In this document: positions 25,941-35,292 of the stretch, one piece after another | Position numbering within the stretch: the first letter of the stretch is position 1 | How the letters are laid out: each line of letters begins with the position of its first letter | DNA from: Salinigranum rubrum | GTDB lineage: Archaea > Halobacteriota > Halobacteria > Halobacteriales > Haloferacaceae | Reading direction: 5' to 3' | Assembly (NCBI RefSeq): GCF_002906575.1 | Contig: NZ_CP026309.1 | Coordinates: forward strand, 1,550,001 to 1,614,000 | Length of the DNA stretch: 64,000 bases | The notes under the pieces: generated by a model | Databases searched by the model: none | Told to the model about the DNA's origin: nothing | The model's input: the letters and a program-made list of their open reading frames with translations, nothing else | Made by a program: the position numbers and the translations under genes

Positions 25941-26426
25941 TCAGTCGCCGTCCGCCCGACGCCACTCTTCGAGCGTGAACCGCTCGTACTCGGTCTCGGA
26001 GACGAGCGTCCACTCGGATTCGTCGAACTGCGGATAGTAGCTGTCTCCCTCGTACTCCCCGTGGACGCGGCTCAGGAACATCCGGTCCAGATGCGGCTGG
26101 AACAGGTCGTAGATGCCGGCCCCGCCGATGACGTACGCGGCGTCCGCACCTTCGGCGGCGGCGATGTCGATGGCCTCGTCGACGTCGGCCGCGTGGACGG
26201 CGCTGTCGACGTCGAACGACCGGGCCGAGCGGCTGAGGACGACCTGTGTCGCGCCGGGGAGGTCGTCGAGCATCGACTCGAACGTCCGCCGACCGAGGAT
26301 GACCGGAGACCCGGAGATGCGTGCGCGGTACTGCTCTTTGTCGGCGGGGATGCTCGGCCACGGCAGTTCGCCATCCTTGCCGATGACGTGGTCGTCGGTG
26401 AGCGCGGCGACGGAGACGAGTTCCAT
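25941..26426 (-). CDS. folA: dihydrofolate reductase
   Basis: NADPH-dependent reduction of dihydrofolate in thymidylate and purine synthesis. It has 161 residues. Motifs are [19 protein letters not shown] at the N-terminus, GRRTFESM for NADPH binding, and [12 protein letters not shown] (about 98-109). The start at 26426 ([10 protein letters not shown]) fits the family; a longer frame adds nine unlikely residues. It is a strongly acidic halophilic form. Confidence 0.94.
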   Translation of the reverse strand: MELVSVAALTDDHVIGKDGELPWPSIPADKEQYRARISGSPVILGRRTFESMLDDLPGATQVVLSRSARSFDVDSAVHAADVDEAIDIAAAEGADAAYVIGGAGIYDLFQPHLDRMFLSRVHGEYEGDSYYPQFDESEWTLVSETEYERFTLEEWRRADGD

Positions 26427-26524
26427 ACCGGAGATAGCCGCTGGTCGGGCCAAAGCCCTTCGCTCTCGACTCGCCCTGTATCCGTATCACCGAGTTTTTA
26501 TCCGGGCCACGCAGAGGGTGGAGT

Positions 26525-26719
26525 ATGAGCTTCGAGAAAGACGACACCGTCGTCCTGCACGACAAACACAGCGAGTTCGACGGCGAGGTCGGGACGGTGA
26601 CGCAGGTCATGGAGACGATGTTCGGCGACGCGACGTACACGGTGAGCTTCGACGACGGCCAGGAGACGGGCGTCCCCGAGGACCAGCTCGAAGCGGCCGA
26701 CGACGAAGACGAAGAGTAA
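26525..26719 (+). CDS. small DUF1918-type protein
   Basis: A 64-residue acidic protein with a compact beta (SH3-like) pattern: DTVVLHDKHSEFDGEVGTV, TYTVSFDDGQETGVPEDQ. It is widely conserved in haloarchaea without a known function. The next gene follows after 2 bp, suggesting a shared transcript with the RNA-binding protein. Confidence 0.8.
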   Translation: MSFEKDDTVVLHDKHSEFDGEVGTVTQVMETMFGDATYTVSFDDGQETGVPEDQLEAADDEDEE

Positions 26720-26721
26720 CC

Positions 26722-27174
26722 GTGGCTCGCGTCCCGTTCCACTACGTCGACCTGCGGGCGTTCTCCTACGAGACGGAGGACGAGGCGCGGGTCGAGGCGG
26801 CGCTTCGGACGTTCCTCCCCGAGGAGTTCGAGGTGGAGCGGGCAGAGAGCCGTGGGCATCACGGCGACCGTATCGTCGTCCGCTCGGCGCGCGTCGAACG
26901 GGCCGACGACGTCCGGCACGTCCTCGCACAGGTCGCGGCCGCCCCCGACTACGACCGCATCTTCGACGAACTCGACGATCGGATCACCGACAACTGCGAA
27001 CTGTTCCTCCGCTTCGACAAGCAGGCGGCGTTCCGCGGCGAGGTCAGCCTCGGAAGCGGCATCACCTTCCGTGCGAAGGTCGAGGCGTACCCCGCCAAGC
27101 GTGAGGCGGCGCTGGAGAACGCCCGCGACGCGCTCGACGCTGTCCGCGACGAAACCGAGCACGGCCGCGACTGA
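26722..27174 (+). CDS. RNA-binding protein, archaeal exosome-associated type (COG1325-like)
   Basis: A 150-residue protein read from the GTG two bases after the previous stop (no ATG is near). The sequence begins ARVPFHYVDLRAFSYETEDE and includes TDNCELFLRFDKQAAFRGEV, the pattern of a small archaeal RNA-binding family related to the L5-like fold. It probably binds structured RNA. The interval 27175-27412 downstream holds no gene that I can support. Confidence 0.72.
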   Translation: MARVPFHYVDLRAFSYETEDEARVEAALRTFLPEEFEVERAESRGHHGDRIVVRSARVERADDVRHVLAQVAAAPDYDRIFDELDDRITDNCELFLRFDKQAAFRGEVSLGSGITFRAKVEAYPAKREAALENARDALDAVRDETEHGRD

Positions 27175-27412
27175 AGCCGGCGCGTCGGTGGGGTGGGTTC
27201 TGGCGAACAGGTGACACTAACGAGAGCCACGAGGCGGTGTGTCACGCTACCGCGGAGCGCCCCGCGAACCGAATCAGGTCACGAGGCGGGGTGGCCACGT
27301 TCCGGGATATCAATCTTCGCCGCCTCCGCCGCTGCGTCCGGACGAGATGACACGCCGGTTCACGGAAGGTAGAGGGACGGACGAGGCGAAAACGGTTAGT
27401 TCGTCCGCGTTC

Positions 27413-28612
27413 ATGATAGGTTTCGTGATAGACGCGGTGATCGGACTCCTCGACGGACTGTCGGCGTGGCAAGCGACGCTCGTCGTCCTCGCACTCTCGC
27501 TCGGCGGGGCGCTCATCGCCGAGATGGTCGTCATCCGCGGGGCCTCCCGCCTCGTGCGGCGGACGGACACCCAGTTCGACAACATCGTCGTCCGGAACAT
27601 CCGGTGGCCGGTCGTCGTCTCCGTGGGTCTCGTTGGCATCTACGTGCTGACGCGAACCCCCGCCGTCGTCGAGAGTACGCTCATCACCGCCGAGCAGTTG
27701 GACACCTTCTTCGGGCGACCGTCGCTCGTCGTCATCATCGTCACGTGGGCGTGGGCGCTCAACAACCTCGTCACGGAGGCGGTCGAGGAGGTGAAAGAGC
27801 GGGGAAGCCGGTTCGACTTCGCGCCCGTCTTCTCGAACGTCTGGACGCTCGTCGTCGCCGTCGGCACCGTCGCCGCCCTCCTGCGGCTGTACAACATCGA
27901 CATCACGCCCCTGCTCGGCGCGGCCGGCGTCGCCGGCATCGCCGTCGGGTTCGCCGCGAAGGACACCGTCGCCAACTTCTTCGGGGGCATCGCCCTCTAT
28001 TTCGACGACACGTACAAGCTCGGCGACTACATCGTCCTCGACTCGGGGGAGGCCGGCACCGTCGTCGAGGTGGGCATCCGCTCGACCACGCTCATGACGC
28101 GCGACGAGGTGCTCGTGACGGTCCCCAACTCGGCGCTGAACGCCGCGAAAATCGTCAACGAGTCCGCCCCACAGCGCCGTCGACGTATCCGCGTCCCCAT
28201 CGGCGTCGCCTACGGCACCGACCTCGACGAGTTCGAAGAACTCGTCGTCGGAATCGCCGAAGAGGAGTCGCTCGTCCTCGACTCGCCGAAGCCGCGGATG
28301 CGCTTCCGGCGGTTCGGCGACTCGGCGCTGGAGTACGAACTCCTCTGCTGGGTCGCGAGTCCGACCCGCCGCGCCCGCGCGACGCACGAACTCAACCGGA
28401 CCATCTACACGGCACTCGCCGCCCGGGGTATCGAAATCCCGTACCCGAAGCGGGACCTCACGGTAACCAACGTTCCCGGGGAGGCGGACACCCCGGCAGG
28501 GCCGTCGTCACCGCTCGGTCGCGAGGAGAGCGGTGAGGCCGTCGAAGGCGTGCCGAACGAGACCGACGGCGTACCGAGCGAAACCGACGGCGGTCACGAG
28601 CACCACCGGTAA
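27413..28612 (+). CDS. MscS-family mechanosensitive channel
   Basis: About 399 residues with four hydrophobic segments in the first 200. The pore helix region VAGIAVGFAAKDTVANFFGG is followed by ALYFDDTYKLGDYI and the cytoplasmic beta domain (GTVVEVGIRSTTLMTRDEV). It releases solutes on hypo-osmotic shock. The acidic Gly/Glu-rich tail (last about 45 residues) is species-specific. An ATG at 27347 would add 22 residues; I prefer 27413, where the first membrane helix begins. Confidence 0.9.
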   Translation: MIGFVIDAVIGLLDGLSAWQATLVVLALSLGGALIAEMVVIRGASRLVRRTDTQFDNIVVRNIRWPVVVSVGLVGIYVLTRTPAVVESTLITAEQLDTFFGRPSLVVIIVTWAWALNNLVTEAVEEVKERGSRFDFAPVFSNVWTLVVAVGTVAALLRLYNIDITPLLGAAGVAGIAVGFAAKDTVANFFGGIALYFDDTYKLGDYIVLDSGEAGTVVEVGIRSTTLMTRDEVLVTVPNSALNAAKIVNESAPQRRRRIRVPIGVAYGTDLDEFEELVVGIAEEESLVLDSPKPRMRFRRFGDSALEYELLCWVASPTRRARATHELNRTIYTALAARGIEIPYPKRDLTVTNVPGEADTPAGPSSPLGREESGEAVEGVPNETDGVPSETDGGHEHHR

Positions 28613-28623
28613 CCGGAGAACGG

Positions 28624-28848
28624 TCAGGCGAGTTCGGCGAGCGCGAGGAGGACGCTGGGCGCGGCCACGAGCACCACCCCTACGACGATCAAGAGTGCGG
28701 GGAGCACCAGCAGTCCCGTCTCGGTGAACAGCCAGAGCCCGAGACCCGCGGCGATAGCGAGGAGGCCGACGACGCGGAGGAGCCAGACGACGACGCCCTC
28801 GAGTTCCGATTCGGCGACGAGTTCGGCGGCTTCGAGTGCTTCGTCCAT
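28624..28848 (-). CDS. small two-helix membrane protein
   Basis: A 74-residue protein: acidic N-terminal helix (MDEALEAAELVAESELEG), then two hydrophobic helices separated by a short TETG turn. Upstream in-frame codons are basic and look untranslated. Unknown function. It converges on the MscS gene with a 11 bp gap. Confidence 0.6.
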   Translation of the reverse strand: MDEALEAAELVAESELEGVVVWLLRVVGLLAIAAGLGLWLFTETGLLVLPALLIVVGVVLVAAPSVLLALAELA

Positions 28849-28954
28849 CTCGCTCGTGACTGTCCGCTTCGCGGACTTAGTTCGTTTGGACTCCGCTCGG
28901 GACGACCGGGTCACGTTTCGAGGCGGGTGTGTCCCCCCGGTTACCGCACGTCCT

Positions 28955-30226
28955 CTACGTCCCCGTCGGCGTCGGCAACGCCCGCAGCGACCGCGGCGGG
29001 ACGAGGTAGTTCCCCCGCCGGGTCACGAAGATGTACTCCAGAATTCCGTTGTTGACGCGCTGGCGAATCGTGGGGATGTCGGTGAGGTCGGCGCCGTTCA
29101 TCGCCTCGCGGACCGCCTCGAACGACTCGATGTTTCGTTGGAGGGAGGGGAAGTGCAGGCTCGCCTCGCCGTCGTCGGTCGACTCGACGTGGCGTCTGAG
29201 GAGCAGCGGCTCTCCGTCGGCGTCCCGGTTGGCCCGTGCGGCCTTCTGGGCGTGGCCCACGCGGCCGAAGTTCCGCGCCTGCTCGCGGATGGTCTCGACC
29301 ACCTCTTCGTCGACGCCGCTGAAGTCGCCGAGGTCGTTCCCGACGCCCTCGACGAGTCCCCGCTCGGCGTGCAGCGGCGAGAACATCTCCATCACCCGTT
29401 CTTCGAAGTCCTGCTCGCCGTACCAGTCGTCGAGTCGCTGGCGGATGGTCGCGAGATGTTTGGTCGTCCCGCCGGCGAACGGTCCCTCCTGGATGTTCAC
29501 CGCCGATTCGGTCGCCTGGTTTCCCCGGAATCCGGCCTTGAACCCCATGAACAGCGGTGACTCCTCCGGAACGGGACCCCCGCTCGGGATGCCCTTCACC
29601 TCGCCCTGCCGTTCGGCGGGCATCCCCGCACCGATGAACCCCGTCCGTCGCAGGGTGACCGAGAACACCGCCGAAAGCGACGTCTCGACCTCGAGACCGT
29701 TCATCTCCTCTCGTTCGCCGAGGAGCGCCTGCTCGGCTTCGAGCAGGGCGTCCGGGCGGTCCGACGCCAGGTGCAGGAGGGCGTCCTGTGTGTCGAACTC
29801 CGGCGTCTCGAACGAGGAGAGTCGGCGCGGGTCGGGCAACGGATACGCCAGGTCGGCGTCGAACCGTCCGAAGTACGCGGGGGTGTACGCGAGCGAGGAG
29901 AGGAGGCCGGCGTGGCTCCACTGGTAGGCGCGGTCGAGCGTCCCCATCGCCGACTCGACGGCCGCGCGGTCGTCCTCGGTCGGGGGGCCGTCGCCGTCGA
30001 GCGCGAGCGAGAGGAACACGTGGTGTGGCGGGAGTTCGTGGTTGCCGGCATCGTCGGTGTTCAGGAAGTCGTTCCAGCGGTGCTGTCCCTCGGGCAATTC
30101 CGCGGACGGGCTCCCGCGGGGCACGGGCTCTTCGGCCTCGCTGAGGCAGGCCGAGAGCGCCGTCGCCCCGCCCGTCGCCACCGCGAGTTTCAGCGCGTCC
30201 CGCCGGGACAGGTCGCGGTCGAACAC
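28955..30226 (-). CDS. Tat-exported DyP-type peroxidase-like protein
   Basis: A 423-residue protein. The GTG start at 30226 lies about 25 nt after a TTTATCC box, and the N-terminus then reads FDRDLSRRDALKLAVATGG, a Tat signal with a Cys near residue 26 (ALSACLS, possible lipidation). The C-terminal part resembles DyP haem peroxidases: a candidate proximal His in FGRVGHAQKAAR, then PLLLRRHVES, LHFPSLQRNIESFE and GNYLVPP. The catalytic GxxDG motif is replaced by FMGFKAGFRGN, so peroxidase chemistry is uncertain. It is divergent from a Sco1 gene; bacterial EfeB is a Tat-exported DyP used in iron uptake. Confidence 0.68.
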   Translation of the reverse strand: MFDRDLSRRDALKLAVATGGATALSACLSEAEEPVPRGSPSAELPEGQHRWNDFLNTDDAGNHELPPHHVFLSLALDGDGPPTEDDRAAVESAMGTLDRAYQWSHAGLLSSLAYTPAYFGRFDADLAYPLPDPRRLSSFETPEFDTQDALLHLASDRPDALLEAEQALLGEREEMNGLEVETSLSAVFSVTLRRTGFIGAGMPAERQGEVKGIPSGGPVPEESPLFMGFKAGFRGNQATESAVNIQEGPFAGGTTKHLATIRQRLDDWYGEQDFEERVMEMFSPLHAERGLVEGVGNDLGDFSGVDEEVVETIREQARNFGRVGHAQKAARANRDADGEPLLLRRHVESTDDGEASLHFPSLQRNIESFEAVREAMNGADLTDIPTIRQRVNNGILEYIFVTRRGNYLVPPRSLRALPTPTGT

Positions 30227-30324
30227 GCGGACAGTTGGGAAGGGCAGGATAAACCGTTGTCGCCGATTTTCACGCCCCGAGGAGGAGACAAGCGTCTTTA
30301 CTCGGTGGCTCGTAACCACGGCCG

Positions 30325-31002
30325 ATGAACAGACGTTCGTTTCTCGCGAGCGGCACCGCGCTCGGCGCGGTTGCGACGGCTGGCTGTCTGGGAGCCGTCG
30401 GGTTCGGCGACTCGAACCCGAACGTCGCGCTCGGCGCGCCCGACCGAACCGCCGACGTGTCGAGCGAGGACCTCCCGTACCCCGCCTGGGGCCAGCGCGT
30501 CCCCGACGTGACCCTCCCCGCCCCGCTCTCGGGGCAGGACGTCTCGTTCCGCGGCGTCGACCGCCCCTTCCTGACGACGTTCGTCTTCACGAACTGCATG
30601 ACGGCCTGCCCGGTGTTGCTCTCGACGCTCCGGGAAGTGCAGGTCCACTCGGTTCAGGAGGGGTACGCCGACGAGGTGGCCTTCTACCCGATGACGTTCG
30701 ACCCCGCGCGGGACGACGCCGAGGCGCTCCGTGCCGAACTCGAACAGTTCAACGTCGATTCTTCAGTGGAGAACTGGCAGTTCCTCCGCCCCGAAACCGA
30801 AGAGAGAGCGAAGGAGGTAATCACCGACCAGTTCGGCGTCACCTTCCAGAAAGAGGAGGTCGAAGACGGACCGTACATGTTCGTCCACCTCAGCCTGATC
30901 ATCCTCGTAAACGCCGACGGCTACGTCGAGCGCGCGTACCGCGGTCAGCAGACGGACGAAGGGCAGGTCATCGCGGACCTCCGGAAGGTGCGGAACGCAT
31001 GA
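30325..31002 (+). CDS. Sco1/SenC-type copper-binding lipoprotein
   Basis: A 225-residue thioredoxin-fold protein that in other organisms delivers copper to cytochrome oxidase or reduces its cysteines. The signal MNRRSFLASGTALGAVATAGC combines a Tat motif and a lipobox. The metal site is TNCMTACP (about residues 91-98) with a distal His in MFVHLS (about 193). A TTTACT box about 28 nt upstream fits a leaderless transcript. The stop overlaps the next ATG. Confidence 0.88.
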   Translation: MNRRSFLASGTALGAVATAGCLGAVGFGDSNPNVALGAPDRTADVSSEDLPYPAWGQRVPDVTLPAPLSGQDVSFRGVDRPFLTTFVFTNCMTACPVLLSTLREVQVHSVQEGYADEVAFYPMTFDPARDDAEALRAELEQFNVDSSVENWQFLRPETEERAKEVITDQFGVTFQKEEVEDGPYMFVHLSLIILVNADGYVERAYRGQQTDEGQVIADLRKVRNA

Positions 31003-32066
31003 GCGGGATGAACCGCCGCCGCTTCCTCGGCGCCGTCGGTGCCGCGGGCGTCGCCGGCCTCGCGGGCTGTGCGGGCTTTTCGACCACGACGTACAGTTCC
31101 GAACCGCCGCTGGTCGAGAACCCGCCCGACGGCGTCTACGTACCGTCACACATCGAGGGGATGGAGATGGTCGGGATGGGCATGGCGGGCGACGCGCGGG
31201 TGGCCGTCACCTACAGCTATCCGCACCGGTTCTGGACCGTCGAACAGAACGGGCAGGAGTTCACGACCCAGCGGGTCGACATCGCCGACGACGACGCGGT
31301 CCACCTGATGGCGAGCGTGTGGGACCCCGAGACCGGCGTCGTCCTCCCGAACACGGGGCTGTCGATGGAAATCCGCACCGACGCTGGCCTCGTGAGCCAG
31401 GAGGTCGTCTACCCCATGCTCTCCCAGCAGATGGGCTTTCACTACGGCGCGAACTTTCCCCTGGACGGAAACGACGTCTACGACGTCACCGTCAGCGTCG
31501 GCGCGCCCAGCGTGGAGCGGTTCGGATCGCTCGCGAATCGCTTCACCCAACCGGCGACCGCGACCGTCTCCTTCGACTACCGCGAGGGTGCCCGCAACGA
31601 GATCGAGTACACCGTGTTCGAGGAGTCCCGTCGGGGCCAGCGCGACGCCGTCGCCCCGATGTCGATGGAGATGATGCCGGTCGGACGGGTCCCCGACTCG
31701 GTCCCGGGAACCGCGCTCGGCGAGGCGACCGTCGGCGACCTCGTCCTCCGCGGTCACGTCGTCGACGCGGAGCGGTTCGGCGACGACCCGTACCTCGTAG
31801 TCACCGCCGCGACGCCGTACAACGACCTCGTCGTCCCGGGAATGGCGCTCTCGGCTCGCGTCCCCGGCGACGGCCGCGCGGCGTTCTCGGGGGGCCTCGA
31901 CCCCGCGCTCGACCCCGACCTCGGCTTCCACTACGGCGCGCCCGTCTCCGTCTCCGGCGGCGTCGACGCGGTCGAACTCACCGTCGAGATTCCACCCCAG
32001 GTCGCCCGACACGAGGGGTACGAGACGGCCTTCCTCGAAACCGGCACGGTGACACTCTCGGCCTAA
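30999..32066 (+). CDS. Tat lipoprotein with two P19-like metal-binding domains
   Basis: A 355-residue exported lipoprotein (MNRRRFLGAVGAAGVAGLAGC after three extra residues). The first domain holds a Met-rich loop, MEMVGMGMAG, and QQMGFHYGANF (about residue 146), resembling the iron/copper-binding P19 family. A second, diverged domain repeats LGFHYGAPV near residue 308. Another Met-rich stretch, PMSMEMMPVG, lies between them. It overlaps the Sco1 gene by ATGA, which fits a shared role in copper or iron handling outside the membrane. Assignment to P19 is by motif memory and not certain. Confidence 0.65.
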   Translation: MSGMNRRRFLGAVGAAGVAGLAGCAGFSTTTYSSEPPLVENPPDGVYVPSHIEGMEMVGMGMAGDARVAVTYSYPHRFWTVEQNGQEFTTQRVDIADDDAVHLMASVWDPETGVVLPNTGLSMEIRTDAGLVSQEVVYPMLSQQMGFHYGANFPLDGNDVYDVTVSVGAPSVERFGSLANRFTQPATATVSFDYREGARNEIEYTVFEESRRGQRDAVAPMSMEMMPVGRVPDSVPGTALGEATVGDLVLRGHVVDAERFGDDPYLVVTAATPYNDLVVPGMALSARVPGDGRAAFSGGLDPALDPDLGFHYGAPVSVSGGVDAVELTVEIPPQVARHEGYETAFLETGTVTLSA

Positions 32067-32113
32067 CGGACGGACGACAACCCTTTCGTCCGTCCGCCGA
32101 CTTTCCTCCCCCA

Positions 32114-33306
32114 ATGGGTTCCGAACGCCGCGACCGGGTCGTCCTCGCCCTCGTGGTCTGGAGCGTCCTCGTCTCGCAGGTGCTCCTCTACCCGGGACTG
32201 GCGGACCTCGTACCCGTCCTCGGGGGAACGGGTCTCGACGCGGCCACCGCCTTCCTCGTCGCCGAGGTGGCGGCGTTCGTCGCATGCGCCTCGGTCTGGG
32301 GCGCGCTCTCGGACGCGACCGGCCACCGGATTCGATGGGTCGTCGTCGGGGCGGTCGGCGGGGCCGCCTCGTATCTCCTCCTCGCCTCTCTCCCCGCGCT
32401 CGGTGTCGGCTTCGGGGGCGCGCTCGTCGTCCGCGTCGTCGGCGGCGCGTTCACCATCGGGGCGTTCTCGCTGGCCGTGACGACGCTCGCCGACCTGGGG
32501 GGCGGAAACGGCCGGAACATGGGCGCGGCGGGTCTCGCCATCGGCCTCGGTGCCGCGCTCGGCGCCGTCGTCGGCGGGCGGCTTTCCACCGTGGACCCCT
32601 CGCCCCCGTCGTCGCCGCCGCGGGACTGCTCCTCGTCGTCGCCCTCCTCTCCCTGACGGTGACCGACCGCGCGCCCAGAGGGCGGAAACTCGGCGTCGGC
32701 GCCATCGTTCGCGGCCTCCGCGCCCGACCGGCGCTCGCCGTCCCCTACGCGTTCGGCTTCGTCGACCGCCTCACCGCCGGCTTCTTCGCGCTCGTCGGCG
32801 TCTTCTACTTCCGGACCCGGTTCGGCCTCGACGCCGCCGGCGCCGGCGTGGTGCTCGCGCTCTTCTTCCTCCCCTTCGCCCTCCTGCAGTACCCGCTCGG
32901 CGTCGTCTCCGACCGGATCGGTCGTTTCTATCCCGTCGTCGTCGGCTCCGTCGCCTACGGCGTCGCCATCGTCGGCGTCGGCCTCGCGCCGTCGCTCGTC
33001 TCGGCCGCGGGGCTGATGGTCGTCGTCGGCGTCTTCGGCGCGCTCGTCGCTCCCGCGACGATGGCGCTGGCGACGGACGTCGTCCCGGACGACGAACGCG
33101 GCGTCGCTCTCGGCGGCTTCAACGTCGCCGGCTCCTTGGGCTTCCTCACGGGCTTTCTCGTCGGCGGCCTCTCCGCCGAGTCGCTCGGCTTCCTCCCTGC
33201 CTTTCTCATCGTCGGCGGGATGGAGGTCGGTATCGCCATCGTCGCGCTCCGGGCCGTCCGGGCGCTGAAACCGTTCGAGCGCGAGCGGGGGGCGGTGGAC
33301 GACTAG
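32114..33306 (+). CDS. MFS transporter, metal-cluster neighbour; frameshifted as given
   Basis: About 397 residues with twelve hydrophobic segments once one C is added to CCCC at 32596-32599 (VDPLAPVVAAAGLLLVVALL). MFS features are the GALSDATGHR loop in the first half and GVVSDRIGRFYPVV in the second. The first half ends in one frame and the second half runs to 33306 in another. It starts 47 bp after the P19-like gene and could export or import a metal chelate or drug; the substrate is unknown. Confidence 0.8.
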
Positions 33307-33378
33307 CGGCCGCCCCGTGACTCGCGTCTCTGGACGGCTGGCGAACGCTTTTGTCCACGCCGCGGGTCGAACGACCCG

Positions 33379-34094
33379 ATGACCGACCTCTTCGGTCGCG
33401 CCGTCGCCGACCACTACCACGACCGACGGACGGCCCCGCTCCTCGTGCGCGACGGCGACGCGACTCGCGAGCACCCCATCGAGTCGTTCTACTTCGAGCC
33501 GTTCGATTCGAAGACTCAGGCCGGTCGCTGGCTGTCGTCGTGGGTCCGTGGGCCGCTCCTCGACGTCGGCGCGGGCGCCGGGCGGCACGCGCTCGTCTAT
33601 CAGGAGGAGATGGAAACGGTCGCCGTCGACGTGAGCGACGCGCTGGTCGAGGTGATGGCCGACCGCGGCGTCCGAGACGCCCGCGTGGTCGACATGTTCG
33701 CGCTCCGCGAGACGTTCGACCGCGACCGGTTCGGATCGGCGCTCGCCGTCGGGACTCAGGTCGGGTTGGCGGGGTCGATGCAGGGGCTCCGGCGGTGGCT
33801 CGGCGACCTCGCGTTCGTGACCGACGCCGACGCGACGGCCGTCGTCGACGGCTACGACCCGGCCCACGAGGCGAGCGACGACCTGCTCGGCTACCGTCCG
33901 GACCCGACCAGCGGACTCGCCCACCGCGTCTTCCACTTCGCGTACGAGGGCGAGATGAGCGCGACGCTCCACTTCAGGCTGTTCGGCCCGACCGACTCCG
34001 CGAGGCGACGGTCGGGACCGGGTGGGTCGTCGAGGAGGTGCGACGGGGCGACGAGAGCACGTCGTACTACCGTGCGGCGCTGAGAAAGGAGTGA
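33379..34094 (+). CDS. class I SAM-dependent methyltransferase; frameshifted near the end as given
   Basis: About 239 residues. The SAM motif LLDVGAGAGRHALVY lies near residues 60-74 and motif II is ETVAVDVSDALVEVM. The last 35 residues (REATVGTGWVVEEVRRGD) are in another frame; adding a C to CCC at 33987-33989 gives LFGPDRLREATVG and a normal methyltransferase ending. Without repair the protein would end with an Arg-rich tail at 34083. Substrate unknown. Confidence 0.75.
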
Positions 34095-34118
34095 GCGGTC
34101 AGGCGAGGTGAGGCCGTC

Positions 34119-35093
34119 TCACTCGTGGCCCGACACTCTCACCGGTTCGTAGGGCGCTTCGAGCCACTCGACGTCCGAATCCGAGAGCGAAATGTCGACC
34201 GCCTCGACCGCGTCTTCGAGGTGTTCGACGCTCGTCGTGCCGACGATTGGCGCGTCGACCCACTCCTTGTGGAGGAGCCACGACAGGGCGATCTGTGCCA
34301 TCTTCACGTCCTTCTCGTCCGCCAACTCCTGCACCCGCTCGTTCACCTCTCTGCCCCCGCCCTCGAAGTAGGGGTGCTCGCGGGCGTAGTCGTCGCTCTC
34401 GCCCCGCACCGTCGCGTCGAACTCCTCGTGGGGACGGGCGAGATATCCGCGCGCGAGCGGCGACCACGGGATGACTCCGACGTTCTCCTTCGCACACAGC
34501 GGGAGCATCTCGCGTTCCTCCTCGCGGTAGAGGAGGTTGTAGTGGTTCTGCATCGTCAGAAAGCGTTCGAGTCCGAGCGAGTCCGAGAGGTGGAGCGCCT
34601 CGGCGAACTGGTGGGCCCACATCGACGACGCTCCCAGGTACCGCGCCTGTCCCCGGCGGACCACGTCGTCGAGCGCACCGAGCGTGGTTTCCAGCGGCGT
34701 GTCGTCGTCGAAACGATGCGTCTGGAGGAGGTCGACGGTGTCCATCCCGAGTCGCGAGAGGGAGTTGTCGACCTCCTGTTCGATGGCCTTTCGGGAGAGC
34801 CCCCCGGAGTTGGGGTTCGACTCGTCCATCTGGAAGAACACCTTGGTGGCGACGACGCTCTCCTCGCGTCTGCCTTCGAGGGCCTTCCCCAGTACGCGCT
34901 CTGACTCGCCTTTCGAGTACATGTTGGCGGTGTCGAAGAAGTTGATGCCCAACTCCAGGGCGCGGTCGACGAGTTCGAGCCCCTCCTCCTCGTCGAGCAC
35001 CCAGTCGCGCCACTCCGAGGTGCCGAAACTCATGCAGCCGAGACAGATGCGGGAGACCTCCATGCCGGTGTCACCGAGGGTGGTGTACTCCAT
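34119..35093 (-). CDS. aldo/keto reductase
   Basis: A 324-residue TIM-barrel NAD(P)H oxidoreductase of the MGMT/voltage-channel-beta-like AKR group. Catalytic residues appear in ELGINFFDTANMYSKGESE (Asp, Tyr) and ESVVATKVFFQ (Lys), and His in DLLQTHRFD. The C-terminal cofactor site is DAPIVGTTSVEHLED. The start MEYTTLGDTGMEVSRICLG is the family start. Monocistronic; physiological substrate unknown. Confidence 0.9.
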   Translation of the reverse strand: MEYTTLGDTGMEVSRICLGCMSFGTSEWRDWVLDEEEGLELVDRALELGINFFDTANMYSKGESERVLGKALEGRREESVVATKVFFQMDESNPNSGGLSRKAIEQEVDNSLSRLGMDTVDLLQTHRFDDDTPLETTLGALDDVVRRGQARYLGASSMWAHQFAEALHLSDSLGLERFLTMQNHYNLLYREEEREMLPLCAKENVGVIPWSPLARGYLARPHEEFDATVRGESDDYAREHPYFEGGGREVNERVQELADEKDVKMAQIALSWLLHKEWVDAPIVGTTSVEHLEDAVEAVDISLSDSDVEWLEAPYEPVRVSGHE

Positions 35094-35292
35094 GCTCCCT
35101 GCTCTCGGCGAGGGGACAAAAGTAGCCGGGGCGTCGGTGGGTTTTCGCGGCGGAGTCCGGGTCGATCTGCTCCCGACCGAGACGGTGTGTGCGAGTGATC
35201 GATTCCCAGCCGACGGGACCCACGAGCGCGGTTTATCGTGTCATATCACCTATGGTTAGACGACGCGAGCGATGTCTCCGTCAGTGGTTTCA

